NCBI GenBank assembly: GCA_033220425.1 | Contig: CM065653.1 | Span: forward strand, 620,001 to 684,000 | Direction: 5' to 3' | Length of the DNA: 64,000 bases | Origin: Lepraria neglecta | Lineage: Eukaryota > Ascomycota > Lecanoromycetes > Lecanorales > Stereocaulaceae | The notes under the pieces: generated by a model | What the model was told of the DNA's origin: nothing | What the model saw: the letters and a program-made list of their open reading frames with translations, nothing else | The model's database searches: none | Translations under genes and position numbers: made by a program | Shown here: in pieces, positions 32,967-42,200 of the stretch | How the letters are laid out: every line of letters begins with the position of its first letter | Numbering within the stretch: the first letter of the stretch is position 1

Positions 32967-33627
32967 ACGATGGTGAACCAGCGCCCATCGATTATAGCCT
33001 GACGGAAAGCAAAAACATACAATTGGTCCGGAGCGGAGTGCAGACGCCTACAACTTAAGCGGAGCTGGGAAACAGCGAGTATCCAGCTTGAAAAGCCAAA
33101 CTCAATAGAAAGTGGATAAGGGGCTAAGAGCGGACTTGTGGGCTGTAGCTCAGCACGGTGATGAGGTTTGTTACACTTCTTCAATACTCTCGTGTTGATG
33201 CTAAACTGTACCACCCTTTCTAGAAATCACACGACTTCTATGGCCACCTTCAGCCGCCCATGTCGCCGATATCTATGCCGAGCGGGCTTTGCAACCAACC
33301 ATTACAGCATCACAGCATGCATGCTATACATTTTGCGGTCATCCGTTCATTTCATGTTTTCTGTAGCTTGTTCTCCTTTGTTTCCATAGTCATCAGCTCC
33401 AAGTGCCTGTTTCCATCTACCATATTCTTTAACTTGCTGGAATATCGATACTACAACATTTCCAGATAATCATCTCTTCACAGTCTCTCTATCTTTACTA
33501 TCTTCTTAATAAATCCTAGCATCAAGATCCAAGACTGAAACACCACGTTCTTACAACCGAAATCTATCTTTCTTCTTTTCAGCATTCCCAACACAACCAT
33601 CACCATCTCCACCTCCAACTCATCGAA
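32967..33627. other. region between cluster genes A and B
   Basis: Holds the tail of the open frame after gene A (to 33060), a stretch GTAGCTCAGCACGGTGATG (33146-33164) that resembles sequence found twice at 37.1-37.3 kb, and a CT-rich leader before the ATG of gene B. Confidence 0.4.
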
Positions 33628-34452
33628 ATGGGTCTCCTCGACATCTTCAAAATGGACAATAACTGGAAAGGCAAGGCCTTTGCACGGGACAGAGGTCCTG
33701 GCGGCGGACCACCACGTCAAGCAAAGATAGATCCTCTTCTCGGAGGCCGCTACAATGTTATCAGGACACCAGGTGGGCGTGAGGTTCTGCATCAGGAAGT
33801 CCATGACAGGTACAAGAATAGAAACCAAGGTCGTAGCGGAGGGCCACCTCCACCACCACCACCACCTCCTCCTCCTCCTCCTCCTGGTTTTCCTCCCAGG
33901 CAAGGCGGCTTCGGAGGCCCTCGCAACGTCTATGATCCTCTCCCTCCCCGAAGAGATCCCCCTCCCCAAAACAGAGACCCTGCCGACCAGCAAGATGAAG
34001 AGGCTGGTGGTGGAGAAGACGAGGCTGAGGACCAGTCTGAGGACGAGGCTGAGGATGAGAATGAGCTTGAGGTTGCAAACCGCGCAGACAGAAGCCCCGG
34101 TAGCGTTGGCAGAAGCCACCGTACCGCAGCCAGCAACCGTACCGCAGCAAGCAACGCTACTACGGGGAGGCATGGTCGACGCATGGGTGGAGAGGACCAG
34201 GGGCCGGCACCAAGACCCTACTTTGCACCCCCTGGCTACTGGGATCCTCCTCGCGGAGGCGGAGGGACCCCGTATATGCGTGATCCACTCGGAGGAGCAC
34301 CACGAGCACATTGGGGTCCTCCGCCACCATATGGAGCTGGTGGAATGGGAGGAGGGCCAGATTACATGGAACCACCTATAGGACTACCTATGGGAGGAGG
34401 CAGGAGACTAGGTGGAGGAGGAAGAATAAGAATAAGAGGGCGCCGGTACTGA
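33628..34452 (+). CDS. polyproline and acidic low-complexity protein, unknown (cluster gene B)
   Basis: Single exon, 274 residues, opening MGLLDIFKMDNNWKGKAFARD. Order of regions: basic/Gly start; GRYNVIRTPGGREVLHQEVHD (about 41-61), the only stretch with globular character; a run of 14 prolines (about 74-87) coded by mixed CCA/CCT codons; a Pro/Arg segment; an acidic block of Glu/Asp/Ala repeats (DEAEDQSEDEAEDENELE, about 131-148); an Arg/Ser/Thr linker; and a Gly/Pro/Tyr-rich end (PPPPYGAGGMGGGPDYMEPP) finishing in RIRIRGRRY. I recognise no family. The composition suggests an RNA- or phase-associated or SH3/WW-binding disordered protein, but that is inference. A CT-rich leader with an A at -3 supports the start. 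A long antisense ORF (33478-34311) is a shadow. Confidence 0.55.
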   Translation: MGLLDIFKMDNNWKGKAFARDRGPGGGPPRQAKIDPLLGGRYNVIRTPGGREVLHQEVHDRYKNRNQGRSGGPPPPPPPPPPPPPPGFPPRQGGFGGPRNVYDPLPPRRDPPPQNRDPADQQDEEAGGGEDEAEDQSEDEAEDENELEVANRADRSPGSVGRSHRTAASNRTAASNATTGRHGRRMGGEDQGPAPRPYFAPPGYWDPPRGGGGTPYMRDPLGGAPRAHWGPPPPYGAGGMGGGPDYMEPPIGLPMGGGRRLGGGGRIRIRGRRY

Positions 34453-35297
34453 GCTCTCTCATGATGCGTGAGCAGCTGGACGAGGATGGCCTGGAGGAAA
34501 GGATGTTGGAAAGAACTTAGCGGTTATTTTCAACGAGTGGCAGTGGTGGACAGTTTGTAAGGCATGGATGCAAGTTGAGCGAATCTTTCTGGATATGCAA
34601 GAAGTCTGGAGTTTGGGAGAAAGTTATACAGCACAGCACGTTTCATGGTAGCGAGCGAGCATCAGCGAAGTCTTTTCATTCCACCTTCCCCCTGTCAGAT
34701 GTGTCTCTTGCTTCTATCACGACTTGTTATAATACAGCATCGTCATCATCTGTACAAGTCGCCACCTCCGCCACAGCTTTGACCTGCAATGAATCGCACC
34801 TGCCTTGCGTATCCGCAAACCCCATTCTGCTTTATGGCGATAAGTTCGGGGGCGCTTGGTAACACGAATCTAGGCTCTAAAGTCCAGCGGGCTCATCTCC
34901 ACGTTATTCAGCTATCATGGCATTTTTGATAACACATATTGATCATGGGATCATCTACTGCCTTTTATGTTTCCACAGCCTCCGTCTGTGCAGCCAGTGA
35001 CTGCTCACCAGCGCAGCTGGTTGCCCACTGTCGATGGTCACCCGGCCGCAAGTCGCCACTATCTCGTTTCTTCACGCTGTGCTGTGTTACAGTAGGCTTG
35101 GGCTATAGTACCGTATCGTCATTCTCATCTTCCACCACCTTGTCTTCTTCTTCATTACTGAGCCCTATCAATATTCTCCGTCCCTGAGCTCGATCTTCCA
35201 ACAGAGACCCCGGCTGCTAGATCTGAGTTCCCTTTCTAGCCTGGCTACTACATGCGACTACCAAAATTTCCATCCTTACCGACCAGACACTTCCAGA
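34453..35297. other. region between cluster genes B and C
   Basis: Without a supported gene. TGTTACAGTAGGCTTGGG at 35085-35102 resembles TATGTTACAGTAGGCATAAG at 37439-37458 before gene E, and CACTATC/CACTACC lies before both. This points to homologous promoter or leader DNA. Confidence 0.4.
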
Positions 35298-36051
35298 ATG
35301 CCACGTATCTTGGGCATGGAACTTTCGTTCCGGCCAAGAAACGAAAACAACCACAACAATAGAAACACACGCGGCCATCGAAGCCACAGAAACCACTAAC
35401 GCAACACCACGTGGTCCCCCAAGCCGCAGGATCATCAACATCCCCAAGAAAATTCCGGGTCTGAAGAGGAGCATGAGCCAGAAATGGCGCTCGCAATCAG
35501 AGATAGAAGAGGCCAAGATCAGGCTCCTCACCGTCCACATACAAGCATCCGTCGCGGAAGTGTCCACGGACTGAACCCGCATGGTGATGGACCTTTCCGT
35601 GGTGGAATACATCCATATTCGGACAAGAGATGCAGATGGTCGCCAAGGATATGACGATGTCGATGTGCACAGACGACAAACGTCGCGAGACGAAGCTTTA
35701 AGAGAGCCACGTGGGGTAGAGGATAGACTAGTAACACGACGAGATAGGAATGGCGACAGCGGGAGGATTGGTGGTGGACGCAGGCATGGTCGGAGGGGAT
35801 ATGTGACCGAAGAGGAGTTTTCGATGGAGGAAACGTCGAGTTTTACAGAGCACGTGAGCACAAAGGATTGGGCAGGAGTGGTCTCGCGTCAAAGCGGGGG
35901 AAGGGTGGCGGCGAGCTATTCAAGGAGTGGAGGTGGGAGTACCGAGGCTGGAGCATTTGTGGGAGTACCGAGGCTGGAGCATTTGTGGGAGAATGGTAGT
36001 GTGCTGAATGTGATGGAGTTGGGTAGGAATAGAGGAGGCAGGAGAGACTGA
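35298..36051 (+). CDS. Arg/Asp/Gly-rich protein, probably frame-damaged (cluster gene C)
   Basis: ATG 35298 opens MPRILGMELSFRPRNENNHN and stops after 33 codons; the same frame then continues as NTTWSPKPQDHQHPQ...MALAIRDRRGQDQAPHRP to about 35640. From about 35610 the reading is better in the next frame (RTRDADGRQGYDDVDVHRRQTSRDEALREPRG) which, starting from ATG 35581, runs to 36051 (156 residues). A one-base shift near 35622 would join them. So there is one stop and one shift unless an unseen intron explains them. The C-terminal part carries a 26-bp exact tandem duplication (35933-35984). No domain is recognised; composition resembles genes A and E. Confidence 0.35.
35933..35984 (+). repeat. 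exact 26-bp tandem duplication inside gene C
   Basis: 35933-35958 and 35959-35984 are identical (GTGGGAGTACCGAGGCTGGA plus GCATTT). The unit is not a multiple of three, so the same DNA is read first as STEAGAF and then as VPRLEHLW. A partial third copy of seven bases follows. Confidence 0.93.
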
Positions 36052-36599
36052 TCTTGATGCATGCTTGAGATGTCATTCAAGAAATTCACTACGGTGGTTG
36101 TTTTCATTAGACTTGTCCCTCTCGACCGCAGTATCTGTTCGACAAGGCTGGGGCAGACGTGATAGCGGCTTTTCCATTCCCTCTATATCAGTTAACTACA
36201 TATTTCTTATACAATCAGAGCCCGTCTGGCGGTATGATGACTCGTCGCAACGTATCTGCTGACGCCATTTGCCATTCTGCTGTATAACATTCAACATGAA
36301 ACCGCTAGTATCACGAGTTCTGATGAGTCTTCCAGTACGTCCTTTTCCTTTTTCCTATCTTCAAAATTCCTCAACTTTATTCCTTCATCACCATACCTCG
36401 CAATACCATTCAACTTTGCTTTCGTTCTCCATATTTTGGACAAAAATCCCAGAATCCACCACATCATTGCTCAAAGGCTATCTTGTGCCGCGATCGTCCA
36501 CCACAATTAGCCTCATACACCTTCGCCAACTTGTAAGTCATGGGCACGAAGCTCCACACCAAACGTATCGGGATCACATCACTAATAGAAGCTCTAGGG
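36052..36599. other. upstream region of cluster gene D
   Basis: CT-rich leader-like DNA (36330-36480). A likely leader intron starts at GTAAGT (36533) and ends at CACTAATAG (36588) or CTCTAG (36597). An ATG at 36296 opens only a short frame. Confidence 0.4.
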
Positions 36600-36812
36600 A
36601 TGGTGAGCCGCGATCAAACCCCGTTTGAGAGAAACGAGTCGAAGAAAACCCACGCCAAGAGACGACAGCTCGAGAATCACCCTTCGTCTGGCAATACAAG
36701 AGCAAATTCTCTTGGCCAACGCCCAGTGAAGCGAACCATGCTAGACGAGTTGCGAACCCTCCTGACAAGAACATCATCCCCCGCGAACGCTACTTCGGCC
36801 ACGGGACTATGA
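36600..36812 (+). CDS. basic small ORF (cluster gene D, first frame)
   Basis: First ATG after the probable leader intron, 70 residues, Arg/Lys/Ser/Thr-rich (MVSRDQTPFERNESKKTHAK), ending ...NATSATGL. Its TGA overlaps the ATG of the next ORF as ATGA. Whether this frame or the overlapping one is translated cannot be decided from sequence. Confidence 0.28.
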   Translation: MVSRDQTPFERNESKKTHAKRRQLENHPSSGNTRANSLGQRPVKRTMLDELRTLLTRTSSPANATSATGL

Positions 36813-37108
36813 GCGCTGGGCCTGCAGAATGCCGCAACGTTTCAGTCGGCGCTGGTAGAAGATCCGCTGAGCGATCTCAAGATCATAAGGAAAGCCGCAA
36901 GAATGAGAAGGATGAGAAGGAAATGAACTGTTTTGGCAAGGATACAGAAGACAAAATAGATAAAGATGGGGAAGAGAATGAGGACGATGATGTTCATGAT
37001 GTTTGCGGCGGTGGGAATGAAAACGCAGAGGAGGAATTTGAAGAAGAGGAAGATGATTGGGAAATGGTTGATGGAGTAGAAGACAAGGAGGCTAGGAGGT
37101 TTGCTTGA
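36809..37108 (+). CDS. acidic low-complexity protein (cluster gene D, second frame)
   Basis: From ATG 36809 this codes for 99 residues: a Ser/Arg/Lys part (GAGRRSAERSQDHKESRKNEKDEKE) is followed by an acidic tail (DGEENEDDDVHDV, EEEFEEEEDDWEMVDG). The frame is open upstream to 36629 and reads protein-like there (HARRVANPPDKNIIPRERYFGHG), so the real product may be longer and enter this frame from an earlier exon. No domain is recognised. The end is followed by duplicated DNA (37109-37310). Confidence 0.35.
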   Translation: MSAGPAECRNVSVGAGRRSAERSQDHKESRKNEKDEKEMNCFGKDTEDKIDKDGEENEDDDVHDVCGGGNENAEEEFEEEEDDWEMVDGVEDKEARRFA

Positions 37109-37310
37109 TGCATGCGATCAAGCGTAATTAAATGGAACTGGGTACGGAATTTTTATTAGGATGTGTAGCTCTAGTACCGGCAGCTCGGTGATAATGCTAG
37201 AAAGCCTGGTTTATGCATGCAATCAAGTATTATTGAATGCTTTTGGATCGGGACTTTACCTCAGAGATGGGTAGCTGTAGCACAGGCTGCTCGGTGACAA
37301 TTTTAGAGCA
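37109..37310 (+). repeat. diverged tandem duplication of about 100 bp
   Basis: Two successive segments share order and wording: ATGCATGC.ATCAAG, then a variable AT-rich part, then GTAGCT.TAG.ACnGGC.GCTCGGTGA.AAT (37112-37205 and 37214-37306). A shorter relative lies at 33146-33164. Both copies are non-coding and sit between genes D and E. Confidence 0.65.
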
Positions 37311-37677
37311 CTTTCCGTGTACCACCTTTCTTTCCTTGGATGTCATATGATCTTCCACGTTGTGACCAGTATAACTTTTTCCAAATCATTGGTCGCCACT
37401 ACCCGGGCCTACCGTACGTATCAGCCCCGCTCCTTTGTATGTTACAGTAGGCATAAGACTTGGTCATGTACGTACCGTTACTTGCCGTTCCCATCGTCTT
37501 CCGGACCCTGCTCTTCGATTCCTTCCTTCAATTACTTCCTGTTCTTCTATCATCCATCTCAGCCGCCAGCAAGCGTAGCCAAACTTTGTCATCTTTCTAG
37601 ATACGCTTCTCACTATCCCATCCACCTTTCCCCACACACATCACCAACCAAGATCGGACCTCTACACCTTCATCCAA

Positions 37678-38369
37678 ATGTGAGCCTCACTCTGAGACGT
37701 CTTGCGTCACGTACTCTTTTGAATTTAGTAAATTTCACTGATATGTTCTCGTTGTTGGGCAGGTCCTACACTAGTCAGCAAAGCACAAGCGGTAGCAGAC
37801 CCCCAGCCGACAGTTCCAGGGGCACCCCAAGAGGCGGTCGAGGGCCGCTTGTCCCCCAACCTGGATGGGCGTTCTCTAGCTTGAACCAGAAAGTTAGAAG
37901 CCTTGTCAATCGAGATAGCGATGACAGGACTCGCAACAACCGTGAGGACGAGACCAGCGACAGACAAAGCCAGGGAAGTAGTGGATTAGACGAAGAAATC
38001 GCAGGTATTGAGCAACAGATTCATGAGCTTGAGAAGCAGATACGCGACCTGCGCAAGAGGAATAAAAAGCTGCAAGTCGCTCAGATCAACCGACAGATGG
38101 AGAGGTTGACAAGGAGACGGGATGAGTTGCTTGACGCTGCCGACGAAGACGGGTCTGGGTCTGATACTGAATCCGTTGAGAGCCATACATGTGGGCGGAG
38201 AACACCCCAGGACGAGAGTGGTGCAAGTGGTACAGGAAGTCGTGCGAGTGCGAGCGCTGCAGGATCTCAGTCTGGATCTAGTGATCGGTTGTCTCCTGGT
38301 TTGGGCTACTCAAGCGGTACAGGATCCGACTCTGGGTCTGAATACCCAAACGTACCGTTTGCGTGGTGA
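37678..38369 (+). CDS. coiled-coil, Ser/Gly/Asp-rich protein, unknown (cluster gene E)
   Basis: Favoured model: codons begin at A37678-T37679, an 83-bp intron (37680-37762, GTGAGC...GGGCAG) interrupts the start codon, and G37763 completes it, giving MSYTSQQSTSGSRPPA and 202 residues. Unspliced, that ATG is followed at once by TGA. The alternative is an unspliced start at 37743 (MFSLLGRSYTS, 208 residues). Regions: Arg/Gly/Pro start, a charged RDSDDRTRNNREDETSDR part (about 58-75), a strong coiled coil (about 85-135: LDEEIAGIEQQIHELEKQ, IRDLRKRNKKLQ, MERLTRRRDELLD) and a Ser/Gly-rich end finishing EYPNVPFAW. I know no family. It closes the cluster of low-complexity genes, all in the same direction. 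Confidence 0.5.
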
Positions 38370-41300
38370 GATTAATTAGAAGGCATGCTGTGGTCGCCGT
38401 GGAGGCTAAATACCAAGGAATCGAGAAGCATGAGATGGTACCGTGAGAGCATTCGATTCAGGCGGCAGTAGGTAGGTATGAATGGAATATCCAAAAAATT
38501 TGCGTCATTGCTCAGAGGCGTATCTTAGCAAGGGAAGGACGCAACACGTCCAAGCTTAATAGCTGCGATGCTAAAGGTCACTTGCACTTGCAGTACCGCA
38601 GATATTTCTACTTTTTCCCCGAGACCATGAACCAAATATGAAAATCTTCTCCCTCTTTATAGTAAGCAAGTTAGAACTCAAACAGGACCTCGCCTAGACA
38701 GGAGCTGGAATCTTGGGAAATGGAAAGGACGAAGGGTAACATCATGACGGTGAATTTTAAAGAGGCCTGTGAAATCAAGGCACAGGAGTGACATGTAATC
38801 GACTATGAAGGACTTCGAAAATACTTTTGAGCCGCAAAAAAAGCTGGACACATAGGCAGCTGCTCGAAACGAAGAAGTTGATAGCAAGAACACGATACTC
38901 AGTCTCGGGAACGTGGCGTTGGAAAGCGCTGTCATTGAGTTCATTATTATTAGTTGACTTTGAACCACGCGAACTCGGTGAACAAGATCTGGCCTTCGGT
39001 CTAGATCAGGGGTTTCTCGCACAATGCCAGGCAGAAGTCCACGTCGATTAGGGAATATTTGTCGATGATGAGTTAGTCGTGAGCCCCAAATGCTGGCTTT
39101 TCATAAAGTGAATAAAAGCATTGAAATCTCCACCACGCTGCAACCTCCTATGATTCGAAAGTAACGTCCAGGCCAACGGCTGCTCGGCTGAGTCTGCTGA
39201 TGATGATCAAGTGAGGGCTAGGGTATACTCGGGAAACCTGCAGTTTTCGTTTCTCATTTTTTGACGCGAAGTGGGATAAAATCACGCGTAGTGGGGCATT
39301 GAAGAGACCACTGCATTATTGTGCATCCTATGCATCACCTTGCAGGAGACTTGTCGCTGTAGAGTATGGTTGAACTTGCTACGGATATAAGCCCGTCCGA
39401 TCCAATGTGAGAAATATCTAAACAGGAGAAGTCGACGCCGCAGTAAGGTCGTTGTCTGTGCAGCCGATGCTCGCCCACCTACGGTTTTCTTCAAATGTAG
39501 GGCATTATTAGCAGACGCAGGGCAGAAAGTCCGCTTGGAGTGAATTGCGTTGGAATATTTTGACCTAGAAGAAAAAAATCGTGGTTATGGCTTTCGATGC
39601 CCTATAAGAAGGATCGGATGTACCAGCGCCATTAGGAATCGAACCTAATACCATTAGGTATCAACCTGGAACCACGGAGCCGCTGCTGATCGGAAGGTAG
39701 ATCTCTAGTCAGTGGTAGGGCAATAGTAGACACGTCATTAGTTTGCTTCGAGAAGGCTGCTCGACGATGCAAGATGCAGAAATTTTTCGTGTCGCAATCG
39801 GCGCTTAGACGGCCACTTAAGGTATACTGATAATCCTCAAGTTCGGGAGCATCATCGATTCGTCCCACTGCATACAAGCAGGAGTGTATAGAATGGATAT
39901 TCGGCTCAGGGCATAGAGCCGTTATATGGTCCGGGGTCTTTGTTCATCGTCAAAATGCTTCGACCAGTCAAAGTCTATCGTGCGATCCGTTCAGGGTCGT
40001 CGAACGGGTGGCTAGGTTGGCCACTTGAGCTAGGGGATTTAAAATTCTTATTTCTTTGGTTCAGCCTTTGGGTCATGTGTCTTCGGGTTTACTCATGTCA
40101 GCCGGAAAGGCGTCCGAATTCTGACATAAGTCATCAAGTGTCGTAACGGAAGCATGTAACAGTATCGTGGCAACATGTGCCGAGGCGCTTTCTTCCAAGG
40201 GACATCCGACTGGATTGCTTCGCATCAAATGCTCACTTAAATGTAAGCAACACTAATTGAAGACCCCTTTACTTAGTCGTTCTGATGCCAAGTAGAAAGG
40301 TCTCCTGTATGGCCAAATTCCAGCGTAGCGGCCCCGGTGTGTAACCTTGAAATTGCAGTGGGTACGTTGCGTAGAGACGAAGCACGCATTAAGTTGTTTG
40401 TGAGTGAAGTAGCAAAGGTTAAATGTTTTTTAGAGACAGGCGGCCAAATGGGCTGCGGATGCAAGACATGAGTCTTCGGTCTTCCTTTTCGAAGATGCCG
40501 CTAGTACCCCGGATTTCGGTTATAGGGGGTTAGCGTCGTTGGGGAGCAAACAAGCAGCGACGTTATAGCCTGAAATCGACTGGTGGTTCAGAATCTTGCC
40601 AAACTCAATTACTTGTTCCAGGTTAGAGAATAGGTCGTGTGATGATTAACCGAGCAGAGACACCTGAAAATTTCCATCAATTAGAAGCAGGCACCGTCGG
40701 CAGCATGGACTTTTCTTGCGATCGCAATGGAAATCGCCTCCGTGGAAATTCCATAGCAGCGCTGATCAATGTCTCGTGAACTCTCTTCCCGAGCTCTGGC
40801 ATGCAAGTCCCGTGTTCATCGAAATAGGCAGCCGCTGCTTTTTCCAATGGCCGCTCGACTAGTCCGCCACCAGCCCGCAATCTTGACTACCCAGCGATCA
40901 CGAGCTGATCCTTGTGCCTTCCGGGTCTAGTCCTGCTGCACATAATTCCATTGTGTGGTGACTGGGGTCATCCATGCTCCTTACCTTGAGATGAAGTACT
41001 CTTGCGTTTCTAGGCGGCTTTGAGACGAGCTACGCAAAGGTATGGCGCTTTTGAAATGTGTGTTGTGTGTGTGTCTGTATTTCCCCCAAGCCCAGCAATA
41101 ATTACTGTTATTTCCAAATAATCTTCATCGCTATTCCTGATATGGGCATACCTAGGCGTACCTAATCCAGATGAACCACTCACATTCAACGCCCGAACAC
41201 TCACCAGCCAAATCCTGGGGGCCAGTGAAATTGTGCCAATGCGCATGCATGACGGCCGATCCTACGACCAAACTACTTCCACGCGAGCCAGGGCTCGGCT

Positions 41301-42200
41301 TTTGCCTCCCTCCACCAATCAGTTCCGGGCGGTAGAGAACCGCCTCCGTGACGTCGAATCGTCTTCACTACCAACGCTTTCTCTACCCCTTCACCTCACA
41401 ACCCTCGACTCAATTGACCACAGTACATACAGTTTCACGCAGTGTTTTGTGTCGCAAAGCAGTCCATGATCTTGGATCACTGCGTTGGAGCCTCCAGGAT
41501 CTCCTATCATCCTCATAATACTCGCATTCAATACGTCCAATACCTGACCTCCCTGAGGCCCCACCAACAGAAGGAACAGCGGCACCGTTAGAGTCAAATC
41601 GAACCGCCGAGACCAGCTCCGTCGACATCCTTCTAAATGTTACAATCGCTGAAGGACTCGAAATAAAGCTCAGCCGAGCGCTTCGCAAAGTTGGCTAAAG
41701 TACCTCGAGCATCCATACCCACGCCTTGCGACTCGCATAGTTTTACGACCTGCGCAACGATCAAAACCATAAACCCAAGTACAGATCTGCTAAGCGATCG
41801 CTCGAGCAGCCTGGTGCAGCTTGTCTGTTGATTGCGAGATCGGAAGTTGGATGACGGCTGGCTGCATCTGCACGACACCGTTTATCCGCACGGATCTATA
41901 ACGATAGGGTGAGCAATTGAGACTCGACCTCCACTTTGAGTTCCTCTCAATTGATTCGCATGCTAATGTGCTCATAATGGCAGTGCCCATCGCGACTGCG
42001 TCATTCGTCAATTCACCCCATACAAGCTTCTACTTGTACCCGAGTCCAAATTCTTATTCTACAACTATTGATGATACTTCCTGTCTCTTGAAAGGTCAAA
42101 AGACCTTGACAGAACAGGCGGTAGACTGGAAAAGCCACAGATTCTCATTTGCTCGGCGGACTCAGTCGAATCAACTTCTCGATCCTGACCTGTCACGACA
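38370..42200. other. 3.8-kb gap upstream of the C2H2 regulator, no supported gene
   Basis: Only short ORFs on both strands. Items seen: a perfect T-arm-like hairpin on the minus strand (39632-39648) without the rest of a tRNA, and a (TG)n-like patch at 41060-41077. The end nearest 42201 is expected to hold the large promoter and leader of the transcription factor gene, as is common for fungal regulators. Confidence 0.45.

Noticed and set aside
33478-34311. 277-codon ORF antisense to gene B
   Set aside because: Its open frame mirrors the Pro/Gly/Glu codon pattern of gene B; no start context or domain.
35217-35861. 214-codon minus ORF over gene C
   Set aside because: Antisense to the Arg/Asp-rich frame; composition (Ser/Leu/Val) is a by-product. 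Kept in mind because gene C itself is weak.
38678-39051. Overlapping ORFs on both strands in the 3.8-kb gap
   Set aside because: Neither strand shows a domain or convincing splice structure.
39251-39298. Near-repeat GACGCGAAGTGGG / CACGCGTAGTGGG
   Set aside because: Too short and alone; no array or inverted partner.
39632-39648. Perfect tRNA T-arm on the minus strand (TTAGG-TTCGATT-CCTAA)
   Set aside because: No matching acceptor stem, anticodon arm or properly spaced A box upstream; probably chance or a tRNA-derived remnant.
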